A stretch of 64,000 nt of DNA from Hyphomonadaceae bacterium UBA1849 (lineage in GTDB: Bacteria > Pseudomonadota > Alphaproteobacteria > Caulobacterales > Hyphomonadaceae): the NCBI GenBank assembly GCA_002338565.1, contig DDIN01000008.1, positions 678,167 through 742,166 on the forward strand. Reading direction: 5' to 3'. Positions 9,315 through 18,738 of the stretch are shown here, piece by piece. Position 1 is the stretch's first letter; each line of letters opens with the position of its first letter. A program made the position numbers and the translations under genes. The notes under the pieces are model-generated. The model did no database searches. It was given only the letters and a program-made list of their open reading frames with translations, and was not told where the DNA came from.

Positions 9315-9475
9315 TGGCCTTTCAACACGCGACAGACAGAACACGTCTTCCCAAAAAGTATCGAACCCGCAGGAAAAAAGTATCACCGCCAGAGCAAACA
9401 AGTGTTGCAGCGCAGCACGTCCGTGATAGCGTCGCGAAAAAATAGAATACCAAATATGCAGGGTAAAAGCTGGTC

Positions 9476-10354
9476 ATGACTGAACTTCGCAAGATCGGTG
9501 TCGTAGGCGCCGGTCAGATGGGTAACGGCATTGCGCATGTGTGTGCGCTGTCAGGATACAACGTCGCTATCAACGATATTGCCGACGAATCCCTCAAAAA
9601 AGCCGATGCCACGATCCGAAAGAACATGGCCCGTCAGGTCAGCCGCGAAGTTATCTCTCAGGAAGAGATGGACATTGCTATGGGCCGGATCACCTTCTCA
9701 ACCAGCATGTCGTCACTGTCAGACGTCGATCTAGCAATCGAAGCGGCGACCGAAAAAGAAGCGATCAAGGTCCAGATATTTGAATCGCTGGTGCAAGCCG
9801 TTCCGAAAACGGCCTGGCTGGCATCCAACACATCTTCGATTTCGATCACGCGTCTGGCGTCTACGACCGACCGTCCGGAACGCTTTATCGGCCTGCACTT
9901 CATGAACCCGGTTCCTGTCATGCAGCTGATCGAGGTTATTCGCGGCCTGGCGACGGATCAGGAAACCTACGAAATGGCACTCGGTTTTGCCGAACGCCTG
10001 CACAAGACCGTTGCAAACGCAGAAGATTTCCCGGCCTTCATCGTAAACCGCGTTCTGATGCCTATGATCAACGAAGCCGTCTACACGCTTTATGAAGGCG
10101 TTGGCACGGTTGAAGGCATCGACACAGCTATGAAACTCGGCGCGAACCACCCGATGGGTCCGCTGCAACTGGCTGACTTCATTGGCCTCGATACTTGTCT
10201 GTCTATCATGCAGGTCCTGCATGACGGTCTCGCGGATACCAAATACCGCCCATGCCCTCTGCTCGTAAAATATGTCGAAGCAGGATGGCTTGGCCGTAAA
10301 ACCGGTCGTGGCTTCTACGATTATCGCGGCGATGAGCCGATCCCGACCCGCTAG
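9476..10354 (+). CDS. hbd: 3-hydroxybutyryl-CoA dehydrogenase family protein
   Basis: The 292-residue size and motifs fit the stand-alone 3-hydroxyacyl-CoA dehydrogenase family. A Rossmann motif GVVGAGQMGNGIA lies at residues 8-20. ASNTSSISITRLA and the catalytic HFMNPVPVMQLIEVI follow, then the C-terminal dimerisation domain with FIVNRVLMPMINEAVYTLYE, MGPLQLADFIGLD and GRKTGRGFYDY. It interconverts 3-oxoacyl-CoA and 3-hydroxyacyl-CoA with NAD(P) in the cytoplasm, for short-chain beta-oxidation or PHB-type metabolism. It appears monocistronic, with an intrinsic terminator just after it. Confidence 0.93.
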   Translation: MTELRKIGVVGAGQMGNGIAHVCALSGYNVAINDIADESLKKADATIRKNMARQVSREVISQEEMDIAMGRITFSTSMSSLSDVDLAIEAATEKEAIKVQIFESLVQAVPKTAWLASNTSSISITRLASTTDRPERFIGLHFMNPVPVMQLIEVIRGLATDQETYEMALGFAERLHKTVANAEDFPAFIVNRVLMPMINEAVYTLYEGVGTVEGIDTAMKLGANHPMGPLQLADFIGLDTCLSIMQVLHDGLADTKYRPCPLLVKYVEAGWLGRKTGRGFYDYRGDEPIPTR

Positions 10355-10381
10355 GCTCAGGTCTTCAAGCCGACAAAACCC

Positions 10382-10414
10382 AAAAGCGTCGCGATTAAGT
10401 CACGGCGCTTTTTT
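10382..10414 (+). terminator. Intrinsic terminator after hbd
   Basis: An AAAAGCG arm pairs with CGCTTTT across a loop of about 15 bases, with one internal mismatch, and the RNA ends in a run of six T residues. It lies 28 bp after the hbd stop. Confidence 0.8.
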
Positions 10415-10537
10415 GTTTTCGTCTGGAGGCGCAACAAAAAATTGAGTGTACAGGGAAACTTTGCGACCATATCCCGTCCCAAGTGATTCCCGTTCGGATC
10501 CACCTGCGCTAAGACAGGGGCCACAAAGGTAGACCAA

Positions 10538-11347
10538 ATGAGTGACGACCAACAGCGCGTAAGTCTGGACATGCTCGAGACACGCCTGCGCGAAGCAGAA
10601 AGAGAGCTCGTGGCCGCTATTCAGAAGCGCGCCCGTGCTGGTGCGCATATGCGTACGGCTCTGCGCGGTCAGGGCGATGCACTGGCGATGGCTGTCATGA
10701 CGTGTCTGGAACGCCTGAAGCGTCAGTCCGCCAAGCTGGATCTGGCCGAACTCATGCTGCGCTGGCACGTGGAATTCCCGCTCGATATGTATGATGCAGG
10801 CCTGCAGAATGTGATCGTCTCCGGCGCGGAACAACACCGCATTATGGAACAGGCGCGCAATATGTTCGGCTATGCTGCGCTGCTGCAGTACAATAAAGAC
10901 CAGCGCGAATGCCTGACCATGTGCATGGATAAAGAAGGCACAATCGGCTTTATGGGCTGGGTTATGGGCCCGGGCGCTGGCCAGTGGTGGCCAATGCTGA
11001 ACGAGACCCGCTATCACGATATGCGCATTGTCGGTTCATGGCCGTCTTTCAGCGATGATACGCCTCAGGCAGCCCTTATCGCCAAAGGGCCGCTCGCTGA
11101 ACTGTCTGACCACCGCACGCTTCTGATCGCGCATGATGACCACCATCGCCTGCAGAAGATTTTTGCCGAAGTCGAGCTCGAAGTGACCGAGATTTCACGT
11201 GCCAGAACGCTGGTTCTGTTCGAGATTGGATTCCCTGTCTCAGAGAGCGATCCACGTCTGGTAGCCGCGCGAAATGCAGGACTTGAGGGCCTTCGCGTTG
11301 TCGGCAGCCTGCCGGCGCCGAACGTCAAGGAAAGCGTCGCAGCCTGA
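10538..11347 (+). CDS. Chorismate mutase-like protein
   Basis: The 269-residue protein starts with a helical segment (LETRLREAERELVAAIQKRA) that resembles the first helix of AroQ-type chorismate mutases. I do not recognise the rest confidently. The neighbours give the better evidence: hisC and tyrC follow on the same strand at 97 bp and 0 bp, and in alphaproteobacteria a chorismate mutase-related gene is commonly found in front of this pair. The likely role is converting chorismate to prephenate, which the aminotransferase and dehydrogenase then take to tyrosine. Catalytic residues were not verified, so the call rests mostly on context. Confidence 0.6.
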   Translation: MSDDQQRVSLDMLETRLREAERELVAAIQKRARAGAHMRTALRGQGDALAMAVMTCLERLKRQSAKLDLAELMLRWHVEFPLDMYDAGLQNVIVSGAEQHRIMEQARNMFGYAALLQYNKDQRECLTMCMDKEGTIGFMGWVMGPGAGQWWPMLNETRYHDMRIVGSWPSFSDDTPQAALIAKGPLAELSDHRTLLIAHDDHHRLQKIFAEVELEVTEISRARTLVLFEIGFPVSESDPRLVAARNAGLEGLRVVGSLPAPNVKESVAA

Positions 11348-11444
11348 TCAGCCTTTCTCTTTCCGGACAAACACGGCTTCAATACGGGCGCAGATTGGTC
11401 TAGAGACGCTTCAACACGTTTTTCAGACTGAATGGTGACGCTCA

Positions 11445-12524
11445 ATGGCTCCTAAGCCGCTCGCAAATGTGCTCGATATCACGCCTTACGTTCCTGGCCT
11501 CGCTGCAGAGTCCGGCTACAAGCTCTCATCCAACGAAAACCCGCTCGGATATTCTCCACTGGTTCGTGACGCTCTGGTGCAGAGTCTCGATCATATGGAG
11601 CTTTATCCGGATGGCGGGGCGAACAAGCTGCGCGCTGCGATTGCCGACCGTTACGGCCTGAATGCTGACCGTATTATCTGCGGTGCGGGTTCGGATGAAA
11701 TCTTCCAGATGCTCGGCCACGCTTACTTGCAGCCGGGTGATGAAATCATCCAGACCCAGTTCGGCTTCCTTGTGTACCAGCTGGTTGCCAAGCAATGCGG
11801 CGCGACAACGATTTCCGTTCCGGACATCGACATGACGGCAAATATTGATGGCATTATCGAAGCGGTCACCGAGCGCACGAAGATTGTCTTCCTCGCCAAC
11901 CCGAACAACCCGACAGGTACTTATGTCAGCTTTGACGAGGTTAAGCGCCTGCATGAAGCCCTGCCGAGCGACGTGCTTCTGGTGCTGGATGCCGCTTACG
12001 CCGAATACGTGAAGAAGAATGATTACGGTTCCGGCATGGAACTGGCGGGCAGCGCGGACAATGTTCTGATGACGCGCACATTCTCCAAAATTCACGGCCT
12101 CGCCGCGCTTCGTCTTGGCTGGGCATACGGCGCAGCCTCCATCATCGATGCGCTGAACCGCGTACGCGGACCGTTCAATGTGGGCAGCCTTTCGCAGATT
12201 GCAGGCGTTGCCGCGCTTGAAGATAAAGCCTTTGAAGAGAAGTCGGCAGAGTTCAACCAGCGCGAACTCGCGCGTGTTTCCGAAGCCATTGGCTCAACCG
12301 GACTCACAGTTTACCCGAGCGTTGCAAACTTCGTGCTCGTCGAGTTCTTCCCGGAAGGCCAGTACACAGCAGCGAACGCAAATGCAGTGCTGCGTGAGAA
12401 TGGCCTGATCGTGCGCGACGTGACCTCTTACGGCCTGCCAAATTGCCTGCGCATGTCCATCGGCGTCAAAGAGGCAAATGACCAGCTGATCTCCGTCCTC
12501 ACCACCTTCATGTCTGGGCGGTAA
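11445..12524 (+). CDS. hisC: Histidinol-phosphate / aromatic aminotransferase
   Basis: This is a 359-residue class I/II PLP-dependent aminotransferase of the HisC family. Visible motifs are KLSSNENPLGYSP near the N-terminus, NPNNPTGTY, the PLP lysine in TRTFSKIHGLAALRLGW, and a conserved C-terminal arginine region (CLRMSIGVKEAND). HisC enzymes transaminate histidinol phosphate and, in alphaproteobacteria, often prephenate or phenylpyruvate. The adjoining tyrC begins one base after the stop, so the aromatic role is likely here. Another hisC may exist elsewhere on the chromosome. Confidence 0.93.
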   Translation: MAPKPLANVLDITPYVPGLAAESGYKLSSNENPLGYSPLVRDALVQSLDHMELYPDGGANKLRAAIADRYGLNADRIICGAGSDEIFQMLGHAYLQPGDEIIQTQFGFLVYQLVAKQCGATTISVPDIDMTANIDGIIEAVTERTKIVFLANPNNPTGTYVSFDEVKRLHEALPSDVLLVLDAAYAEYVKKNDYGSGMELAGSADNVLMTRTFSKIHGLAALRLGWAYGAASIIDALNRVRGPFNVGSLSQIAGVAALEDKAFEEKSAEFNQRELARVSEAIGSTGLTVYPSVANFVLVEFFPEGQYTAANANAVLRENGLIVRDVTSYGLPNCLRMSIGVKEANDQLISVLTTFMSGR

Positions 12525-13445
12525 ATGCCGGTTATTGATCGACTTGCCATTGTCGGGATCGGCCTCATTGGCTCATCCATAGCGCGCGCTGCTATCGCTC
12601 ATGATGCGGCAGGCTCTGTGACGCTGTATGATGCGTCAACGAGCGTGCGGACACGCGCCGGCGAGATTGATCTTGGCGAGATCGCAGACACGCTGGAAGA
12701 CTGCGTGAAGGATGCAGACCTCGTGATCCTGTGTACGCCCGTTGGCGTGATGGGCCATATTGCAGAAGATATGGCGCCGCGCCTGAAACCGGGCGCAATC
12801 GTCTCTGACGTTGGCTCGGTGAAGTCCGCCGTTCTGGCCGCCGTCGCGCCGCATATCCCGGCAGGCGTATCCTTTATTCCGGGCCACCCGATTTCCGGTA
12901 CCGAGAAATCCGGACCGGATGCCGGCTTTGCAACTCTGTTTGAAGGCCGCTGGTGCATCATCACACCGCCGGATGACCATAAAGATGCCGCAAGCCTCGA
13001 TACCCTCACCCACTTCTGGGAAGCTCTGGGGTCTACAGTCGAAATTATGAGCGTGTCACGTCATGACCGCGTTCTGGCGATTACGTCTCACCTGCCCCAC
13101 CTCATAGCGTTCAATATCGTCGGCACGGCCAATGACCTTGAAAGCGTGACCGAAGGCGAAGTCGTGAAATTCTCCGCTGGTGGCTTCCGTGACTTTACGC
13201 GTATCGCGGCCTCTGACCCGATCATGTGGCGCGATGTTTTCCTCTACAATAAGGAAGCTGTTCTGGAGATGCTGGGCCGCTTCAACGAAGACCTCGCAGC
13301 CCTTCAGCGTGCCATTCGCTGGGGCGAAGGCGAACAGCTGGAGAAATTCTTTGAACGCTCCCGCGGCATTCGCAAATCCATCGTTGATGCCGGTCAGGAT
13401 ACCGATGCAGACGACTTCGGCCGAAGCCACTCACCAAAAGGCTGA
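12525..13445 (+). CDS. tyrC: Prephenate/arogenate (cyclohexadienyl) dehydrogenase
   Basis: The 306-residue product has the TyrA/TyrC dehydrogenase pattern. A Rossmann GIGLIGSSIARAA lies at residues 11-23, followed by VILCTPVGVM, DVGSVKSAVL and the substrate-binding HPISGTEKSGPDAGF. A helical C-terminal domain has HDRVLAITSHLPHLIAFNIV and GGFRDFTRIAASDP. It oxidatively decarboxylates prephenate or arogenate on the route to tyrosine. The ATG directly follows the hisC stop, so the two are translationally coupled. No fused ACT or mutase domain is present. Confidence 0.93.
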   Translation: MPVIDRLAIVGIGLIGSSIARAAIAHDAAGSVTLYDASTSVRTRAGEIDLGEIADTLEDCVKDADLVILCTPVGVMGHIAEDMAPRLKPGAIVSDVGSVKSAVLAAVAPHIPAGVSFIPGHPISGTEKSGPDAGFATLFEGRWCIITPPDDHKDAASLDTLTHFWEALGSTVEIMSVSRHDRVLAITSHLPHLIAFNIVGTANDLESVTEGEVVKFSAGGFRDFTRIAASDPIMWRDVFLYNKEAVLEMLGRFNEDLAALQRAIRWGEGEQLEKFFERSRGIRKSIVDAGQDTDADDFGRSHSPKG

Positions 13446-13467
13446 TCCCAGCACAACCCATCGCATA

Positions 13468-13487
13468 CCCCGGATGAAAATCCGGGG
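13468..13487. terminator. GAAA-capped hairpin between tyrC and purH
   Basis: A perfect 8-bp stem (CCCCGGAT with ATCCGGGG) closes a GAAA tetraloop in the gap between the convergent genes tyrC and purH. No T-run follows on either strand, so it may be a bidirectional RNA-stabilising hairpin rather than a classical terminator. Confidence 0.6.
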
Positions 13488-13511
13488 CAGCAGACGGTCA
13501 GTTTTAAAAGC

Positions 13512-15098
13512 CTAGTGACGGAAGTGGCGCATGCCGGTGAAGACCATAGCAAGGCCTGCTTCATCAGCTGCGTCGATCACGTCCTGATCCTTGATAGAAC
13601 CACCCGGCTGGATCACGCAGGTCGCGCCCGCTTCAGCGGTCTGCAGCAGACCATCAGGGAATGGGAAGAACGCATCAGACGCTGCAACGCAGCCTTTTGT
13701 GCGCGGCACTGACCAGCCCGCGATTTCCGCTGCATCTTCAGCTTTACGCGTCGCAATACGTGCTGAGTCCAGACGGTTCATCTGGCCTGCACCGACGCCT
13801 GCGGTAGAGCCGTCTTTTGCATAAACGATTGTGTTGGATTTGACGTGTTTTGCGACACGCCACGCGAAGAACAAATCCGCCCATTCCGCTTCAGTCGGCT
13901 GTTTCTTCGTGACGACTTTCATGTCGCCGCGCGCCACGAAACCACGGTCCTGATCCTGAACCAGAAGACCGCCTGCAACCGCTTTCACGAAGACGCCTGG
14001 AGCCTTCGGGTCTGCAAGACCGTCAGTCAGAAGAAGGCGGAGGTTTTTCTTCTTTCGAAAAATCTCTTTGGCTTCTTCGTCTGCACCCGGCGCGATGACG
14101 ACTTCGGTGAAGATTTCAGTGATCTTTGCTGCCGTTTCGCCAGTCAGCGGACGGTTCAGCGCAACAATACCGCCAAAGGCAGATGTGCGGTCGCAGTCAT
14201 ACGCTTTGATGTAAGCGTCGAGCGGTGTCTCGCCCAGCGCAACACCGCACGGGTTTGCGTGCTTGATGATCGCAACGGCGGCCTGCTCATCGCTTGGAAA
14301 CTCGCTGACCAGTTCAAACGCGGCGTCCGTATCGTTGATATTGTTGTAGGAGAGCGCCTTGCCCTGAACGAGCTCCGCTGTCGCTACGCCGGTACGGATT
14401 TCAGGGGTTTTGTAGAAAGCTGCTTTCTGGTGCGGGTTCTCACCATAGCGCATGACAGAAATACGCTTGCCGCCGAAGGCGCGCCATTCAGGGCTCTCTT
14501 CACCGAGCTGATCGAAATACCAGTTCGAAATCGCCGCATCGTAAGCGCCAGTGCGCGCATATGTTTTCGCGCAGAGCTTTTTACGTGTCGCGAGCGTTGT
14601 CGCGCCGTTATTGGCTTCCATATCCGCAATTACTGCGTCCACGTCATCGCCATCTGTGCAAACAGATACGAAAGCATAGTTTTTAGCCGCTGCGCGCAGC
14701 ATAGCCGGGCCACCAATGTCGATGTTCTCGATGCAGGTGTGGAAGTCGGCGCCTTTGGCGACTGTCTCTTCAAACGGGTAGAGGTTCACATAGAGAAGAT
14801 CGATGCCTTCAATGCCATGCGCCTTAGCCTGCTCAACGTGTTCCGGATTGTCACGCAGATGCAGAAGACCGCCATGAACGACAGGATGCAGCGTCTTCAC
14901 GCGGCCATCCATCATTTCCGGAAAGTTTGTGACTTCAGAAACGTCTTTCACCGGAATGCCAGCATCCGCAATGGCTTTCTTCGTGCCGCCGGTGGAGAGG
15001 AGTTCTACGCCAAGCTCGCTGAGCTTCTTAGCACGGTCAATCAGGCCGGTTTTATCGGAGACGGAAATGAGCGCGCGTTTAATTGGAAGATCAGACAT
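13512..15098 (-). CDS. purH: Bifunctional AICAR transformylase / IMP cyclohydrolase
   Basis: The start at 15098 gives the canonical N-terminus (MSDLPIKRALISVSDKTGLI); the open frame runs 58 codons further upstream without homology. The 528-residue length is normal. The N-terminal IMP cyclohydrolase domain (STGGTKKAI, TNFPEMMDGRVKTLHP) is followed by the AICAR formyltransferase domain (RYGENPHQKAAFY, IIKHANPCGVA, SNTIVYAKDGSTAGVGAGQM). It performs the last two steps of IMP synthesis. Its position near the heparinase-like gene, rpe and rsmB is conserved in alphaproteobacteria, although a lipoprotein gene intervenes here. Confidence 0.96.
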   Translation of the reverse strand: MSDLPIKRALISVSDKTGLIDRAKKLSELGVELLSTGGTKKAIADAGIPVKDVSEVTNFPEMMDGRVKTLHPVVHGGLLHLRDNPEHVEQAKAHGIEGIDLLYVNLYPFEETVAKGADFHTCIENIDIGGPAMLRAAAKNYAFVSVCTDGDDVDAVIADMEANNGATTLATRKKLCAKTYARTGAYDAAISNWYFDQLGEESPEWRAFGGKRISVMRYGENPHQKAAFYKTPEIRTGVATAELVQGKALSYNNINDTDAAFELVSEFPSDEQAAVAIIKHANPCGVALGETPLDAYIKAYDCDRTSAFGGIVALNRPLTGETAAKITEIFTEVVIAPGADEEAKEIFRKKKNLRLLLTDGLADPKAPGVFVKAVAGGLLVQDQDRGFVARGDMKVVTKKQPTEAEWADLFFAWRVAKHVKSNTIVYAKDGSTAGVGAGQMNRLDSARIATRKAEDAAEIAGWSVPRTKGCVAASDAFFPFPDGLLQTAEAGATCVIQPGGSIKDQDVIDAADEAGLAMVFTGMRHFRH

Positions 15099-15299
15099 TT
15101 GTGAATGAGCTTTCTTGGCTGAAGTCGTGAATTGCGCGTGGCATAGGAGGTTTCCGGACGAAAATCCAGTCGCCAGAAACGCCAATTTACGCAAGGAGAC
15201 ATGATTGCAACAACGCCCCTGAATTGCGCGCACTAGTTTTTCACGTTGCACGCTAGAACGAAACTGAGGCAAGCTGTCTTCAAAGTTGGGGGAACCGTA

Positions 15300-15755
15300 A
15301 TGAAACCAGTCCTATACAGCCTGTCAGCCGCTGCTATCGCGCTTCTCGTCTCAGCGTGTGCGTCGCAACCAGCCTCGCAGAGTTCGACTGCCAGCGAAGA
15401 CGAGCTGATGCAGACACTTTTACAAGGTCGATCCAATGCCGATCAGTCGGCCCTGGATTCTCGTATTCAGCAAGCCGGCACCTATCCGCTTGGAACCCGC
15501 CAGAATCCGGTGCGAACCGACATGCCGCGCGGCCAACACGCCTATCTACGCCGTTTAAGGTGCTCTGATGGAAGCGCACCAACCTATCAACGCGCAGGCA
15601 GCGGCGGCGCCGGCGCATACGGCTCAATCATCGATATCTATGAACTGAACTGCGAGGGTGGCAGCCCGTCAGAAGCGACCGTCATCATGGATATGTATCA
15701 CCGCGGATACGTCGAAACAGAGGCGGTGCCAGGCTTCACCATCGTCAATCCGTAA
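15300..15755 (+). CDS. Small lipoprotein of unknown function
   Basis: The ATG at 15300 has GGGGGA just upstream; an in-frame ATG at 15246 would lack a site. The 151-residue protein starts with a lipoprotein signal (LLVSACAS lipobox, Cys about 20). Mature landmarks are YPLGTRQNPVRTDMPRGQHA, RLRCSDGSAPTYQRAGSGG and YGSIIDIYELNC. These hint at a disulfide-bonded periplasmic fold with two cysteines. I do not recognise the family. It is convergent with the heparinase-like gene, 18 bp away. Confidence 0.75.
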   Translation: MKPVLYSLSAAAIALLVSACASQPASQSSTASEDELMQTLLQGRSNADQSALDSRIQQAGTYPLGTRQNPVRTDMPRGQHAYLRRLRCSDGSAPTYQRAGSGGAGAYGSIIDIYELNCEGGSPSEATVIMDMYHRGYVETEAVPGFTIVNP

Positions 15756-15773
15756 CCTCTGGTCTCCGGATAA

Positions 15774-17471
15774 CTAAACGACCTTCACGAAGGCCCATTG
15801 AACGATATTGGCCGGATTGCTGGCGTCACCATTCGGATCGGCATCGCCTGAGAGGACAAGCTGCCAGCTTTTCTCGACCTTGCCACGCGCCAGATAGACG
15901 GTTCGCTCAATCGATTTGCGCTCATGCTTGGTCTTGAAAACCCAGGCCGCACCGCTCGGCAGAATGATACGGATATGGTGCCCGTCCGGCTCTTCCGGCC
16001 GCAGGGTCACAGACGGATGCATATGGAAGCGGATATCGTATGGAATCGCTTCTGTGTCTTCTGTCAGACCCGCCGACAGAGGCCGGAACAGCGTGTCCTC
16101 ACCTGTCAGGCGGCGACCATCTCCATCCATGTACAGGCGGCGACGATAGACAAGACCATGGGTGTCCTTCCAGCCGCTATGCTGGCTATCAATCCAGATC
16201 GTGTCTTTCTCTTCCATGCGCTTGGCAGACACACCGGTCGGGCCGACGGGCGCCTGAAGCCCCATGGACCTCACGGGCACAAATTGAGAAGCATCAAATC
16301 CGGTAACGGCGAGCGTCGAATGCCCGCTTGTGCGACGTGTTGCGCCGCTCCAGACGGGCGGAACATCAACATGACTGCCGCAATTGGTGATGATGCGCTC
16401 GCCCTGATCTTCAAGTTCCAACGCCAGACAGCCAGCATGCGCGCCGGTGCCGAACTCACCCGGCGGCGCGTGACCGGCATCGAGCGTCATGCGCGTGCCT
16501 TCGGCTTCCAGCTTGTGAATGCCTGTCTTGGTCGCGAACGAGAAAGCACGTGTATCTGAATAGGGATAAAGAGCGTTTTTAATGTCTTCGCGATTGCCCT
16601 CACTACTGCCATTCATAATCGGCAAGCCGCCATCAGACAGGCGCAGGAATTTCAGCATGCCCGCGATACGCGGCATCATCTTGGCGACGAAAGTCAGTGT
16701 CGGACGCCCTGTCCGCAGATAGAGATCATCTATCGTCTGCAGATCAAGAAGCACGTTGAGAACCATCTCCGGATTGCGGCTGATATGACCGCCATCAGCG
16801 AGAATCTGATCGTTCAGTGTAAATTCGAGCTGCGCTTCAAGCGATGCAATACGGCGCTCGCCCTCATCTGCGGCAAACGCCATAGCGAGCTGGGTAAAGA
16901 GGGATTTCAGAACCGCGATCGGCTCTGGATACTCACCCGTCGAATGCTGAAGGTGGCGCATCTGACGCATAAGCGAGTTCATCACTTCGCTGTCAGCCCC
17001 GTGATTCTCCAGAAGGATCGGTCCTGCAACCAGCCAGTTCCAGACACGCTCTGTCGTCACCGGCAGACGCCAGACAAAGCCGTTCCACTTGCCGAAGTCT
17101 GCAACCCAGTCCGTCAGCAGTTCTCTGGCGCGGCGATGCCCTTTCGGCCCCACAGCCATCAAATGGCGCATCCATTCAAAGCGATGGAGACGGTCTGCGA
17201 AATGGCGGGACGGGTTTGGAACACTCCACGGGGAGGCATTCGGCGCGAGTTTCAGCTCGCTCTGCCCGATATGCCAGACGCCCGCAAGAATGTCCTCGCC
17301 AATCGCCGGATCACCATAACGAAGACTCTGTGGATAGAGGCTGAGTTTGTGGGGCGCAGGCCCCGAAAGCTTCATCTTGTAAACCGATGTCGCGCGCGCA
17401 TCCTCACCCAGGCGGCCGAGGAAATGACGCCATTCAGACAAATCGCGTTCGGCAGATGAGCTATCAACCAC
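15774..17471 (-). CDS. Heparinase II/III-like protein
   Basis: The 565-residue protein fits the heparinase II/III-like group found next to purH and rpe in many alphaproteobacteria. The N-terminal half is an alpha-barrel-like region (FADRLHRFEWMRHLMAVG, WNGFVWRLPVTTERVWNWL). The C-terminal half is a beta-sandwich (TLDAGHAPPGEFGTGAHAGC, SGHSTLAVTGFDASQF, HMHPSVTLRPEE). Family members lyse uronic-acid polysaccharides, but this conserved chromosomal version has no established substrate. No signal peptide is visible. The gene ends near the convergent lipoprotein gene and starts five bases after rpe. Confidence 0.85.
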   Translation of the reverse strand: MVDSSSAERDLSEWRHFLGRLGEDARATSVYKMKLSGPAPHKLSLYPQSLRYGDPAIGEDILAGVWHIGQSELKLAPNASPWSVPNPSRHFADRLHRFEWMRHLMAVGPKGHRRARELLTDWVADFGKWNGFVWRLPVTTERVWNWLVAGPILLENHGADSEVMNSLMRQMRHLQHSTGEYPEPIAVLKSLFTQLAMAFAADEGERRIASLEAQLEFTLNDQILADGGHISRNPEMVLNVLLDLQTIDDLYLRTGRPTLTFVAKMMPRIAGMLKFLRLSDGGLPIMNGSSEGNREDIKNALYPYSDTRAFSFATKTGIHKLEAEGTRMTLDAGHAPPGEFGTGAHAGCLALELEDQGERIITNCGSHVDVPPVWSGATRRTSGHSTLAVTGFDASQFVPVRSMGLQAPVGPTGVSAKRMEEKDTIWIDSQHSGWKDTHGLVYRRRLYMDGDGRRLTGEDTLFRPLSAGLTEDTEAIPYDIRFHMHPSVTLRPEEPDGHHIRIILPSGAAWVFKTKHERKSIERTVYLARGKVEKSWQLVLSGDADPNGDASNPANIVQWAFVKVV

Positions 17472-17476
17472 TCCGA

Positions 17477-18139
17477 TCAGGCTCCGGGTCTTAGCGCGGC
17501 AATATTCGTCGCATAAGCATCCGGGCCGCCTTTGAAGACGGCTGAGCCCGCAACAAGCGCATTCGCACCGGCTGAGATCACCGCCTGAGCATTATCCGGT
17601 TTCACACCGCCGTCGACTTCCAGAATGATATCACGGCCTGTGGCTTCAATCATTTTACGAAGGGCTTCGATTTTACGCAGCTGGCTGTCGATAAAGCTTT
17701 GCCCGCCAAAGCCCGGGTTCACAGACATGACGAGGATCATGTCGATGTCATCCATGACATAATCGAGCACTTCGACAGGTGTTGCCGGGTTCATCGCAAC
17801 GCCCGGCTTCATGCCATGCGACCGAATAGCCTGCAGCGTGCGGTGGAGGTGAGGCCCCGCTTCCGGGTGGACCGTCAGAATATCTGCCCCTGCATCGGCA
17901 AAATCAGCGATAAACTGATCAACCGGCGCAATCATCAAATGCACGTCGAAAGGCTTTTTCGAGTGCGGACGCAGAGACTTGATGACAGGTGGGCCGAAGG
18001 TGAGGTTCGGCACGAAATGGCCATCCATCACATCGACGTGGATCATGTCAGCGCCAGCTTCATCAATGGCGCGCACTTCTTCTCCCAGCTTCGAAAAATC
18101 AGCAGAGAGAATAGAGGGGGAAATAAGGACTGAGCTCAT
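17477..18139 (-). CDS. rpe: Ribulose-phosphate 3-epimerase
   Basis: The protein interconverts ribulose-5-phosphate and xylulose-5-phosphate. Motifs are LISPSILSADFSKLGEEV, DMIHVDVMDGHFVPNLTFGP, MSVNPGFGGQSFI and LEVDGGVKPDNA, all standard for the TIM-barrel epimerase. I chose the ATG at 18139, giving 220 residues, because it matches the family N-terminus; AGGGGG lies almost adjacent, which is unusually close. Longer in-frame starts (GTG at 18172, ATG at 18169) have no ribosome-binding site. It is probably in one unit with the downstream heparinase-like gene. Confidence 0.93.
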   Translation of the reverse strand: MSSVLISPSILSADFSKLGEEVRAIDEAGADMIHVDVMDGHFVPNLTFGPPVIKSLRPHSKKPFDVHLMIAPVDQFIADFADAGADILTVHPEAGPHLHRTLQAIRSHGMKPGVAMNPATPVEVLDYVMDDIDMILVMSVNPGFGGQSFIDSQLRKIEALRKMIEATGRDIILEVDGGVKPDNAQAVISAGANALVAGSAVFKGGPDAYATNIAALRPGA

Positions 18140-18202
18140 TCCCCCTGAATACCAAGGTGCGTTCTTCATCACAAGGCGAAGAACGCGCCTCAGAGATGGT
18201 TT

Positions 18203-18688
18203 TTAGTATGGTTTCGGTGTGACGCGGACAGCGTCTTCGCCGAAGGAAACATAGACCGGTGTACCGACCGCAATCGCTGGCTCAACGCCCTGAACGATTT
18301 CCTGGATCTGGCCGTTGCCAAAATCGATGGTGTAGGCGTAGCCAGGGCGTGTATTCGCCGCTTCGCCGACTTCGTTACCAATGACGCCGCCAAGAACCGC
18401 ACCGGCAACCGCGCCAGCTGCGCGTTCGTCATCGCCGCCGCCAACGTTAGAGCCGGCAATACCACCGAGGATCGCGCCAGTTGCCGCGCCCAGATAGTTG
18501 CGGTCCGGACGGATCGTGACCGGCTGAACGCCGATGACAACGCCTTCGCGGATCGTGGCCGTTACGCCAACGCCAGACGCCGTACGCTCTGAACCGCTAT
18601 AGCTGTTTGCACAGCCGCCAAGAGCCACAAGACACCCGATACCGGTTGCGATAGCGAGTGAACGATAAGATTTACTCAGAATGGGCAT
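18203..18688 (-). CDS. Glycine-zipper (17-kDa antigen/SlyB-like) lipoprotein
   Basis: This 161-residue protein carries a lipoprotein signal (LVALGGCANS). A glycine-zipper double helix follows, with LGAATGAILGGIAGSNVGGG and AGAVAGAVLGGVIGNEVGEA. A C-terminal domain has TIDFGNGQIQEIVQG and VGTPVYVSFGEDAVRV. Relatives are outer-membrane lipoproteins of the Rickettsia 17-kDa antigen/SlyB group that respond to envelope stress. It sits between rpe and rsmB on the same strand. An 11-bp-period direct repeat 51-69 bp upstream of the start may be its regulatory site. Confidence 0.85.
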   Translation of the reverse strand: MPILSKSYRSLAIATGIGCLVALGGCANSYSGSERTASGVGVTATIREGVVIGVQPVTIRPDRNYLGAATGAILGGIAGSNVGGGDDERAAGAVAGAVLGGVIGNEVGEAANTRPGYAYTIDFGNGQIQEIVQGVEPAIAVGTPVYVSFGEDAVRVTPKPY

Positions 18689-18738
18689 AACATCAGCTCC
18701 ACATAAAATTCCCGTGCCTCAATTCTGAGACTCGTTGC

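Noticed and set aside
13845..15104. Open plus-strand frame of 419 codons
   Set aside because: It is antisense to purH, has no ribosome-binding site, and its product is rich in Cys, Arg and Phe without family motifs. It arises from codon bias of purH.
15128..15230. Direct repeat TGAATTGCGCG at 15128 and 15220
   Set aside because: Only 11 bp with no fixed helical spacing or further copies seen; most likely chance.
15205..15237. Eleven-codon frame (ATG to TAG) after AAGGAGAC upstream of the lipoprotein gene
   Set aside because: The Shine-Dalgarno sequence is only two bases from the ATG and no attenuator hairpins follow, so a leader peptide cannot be supported.
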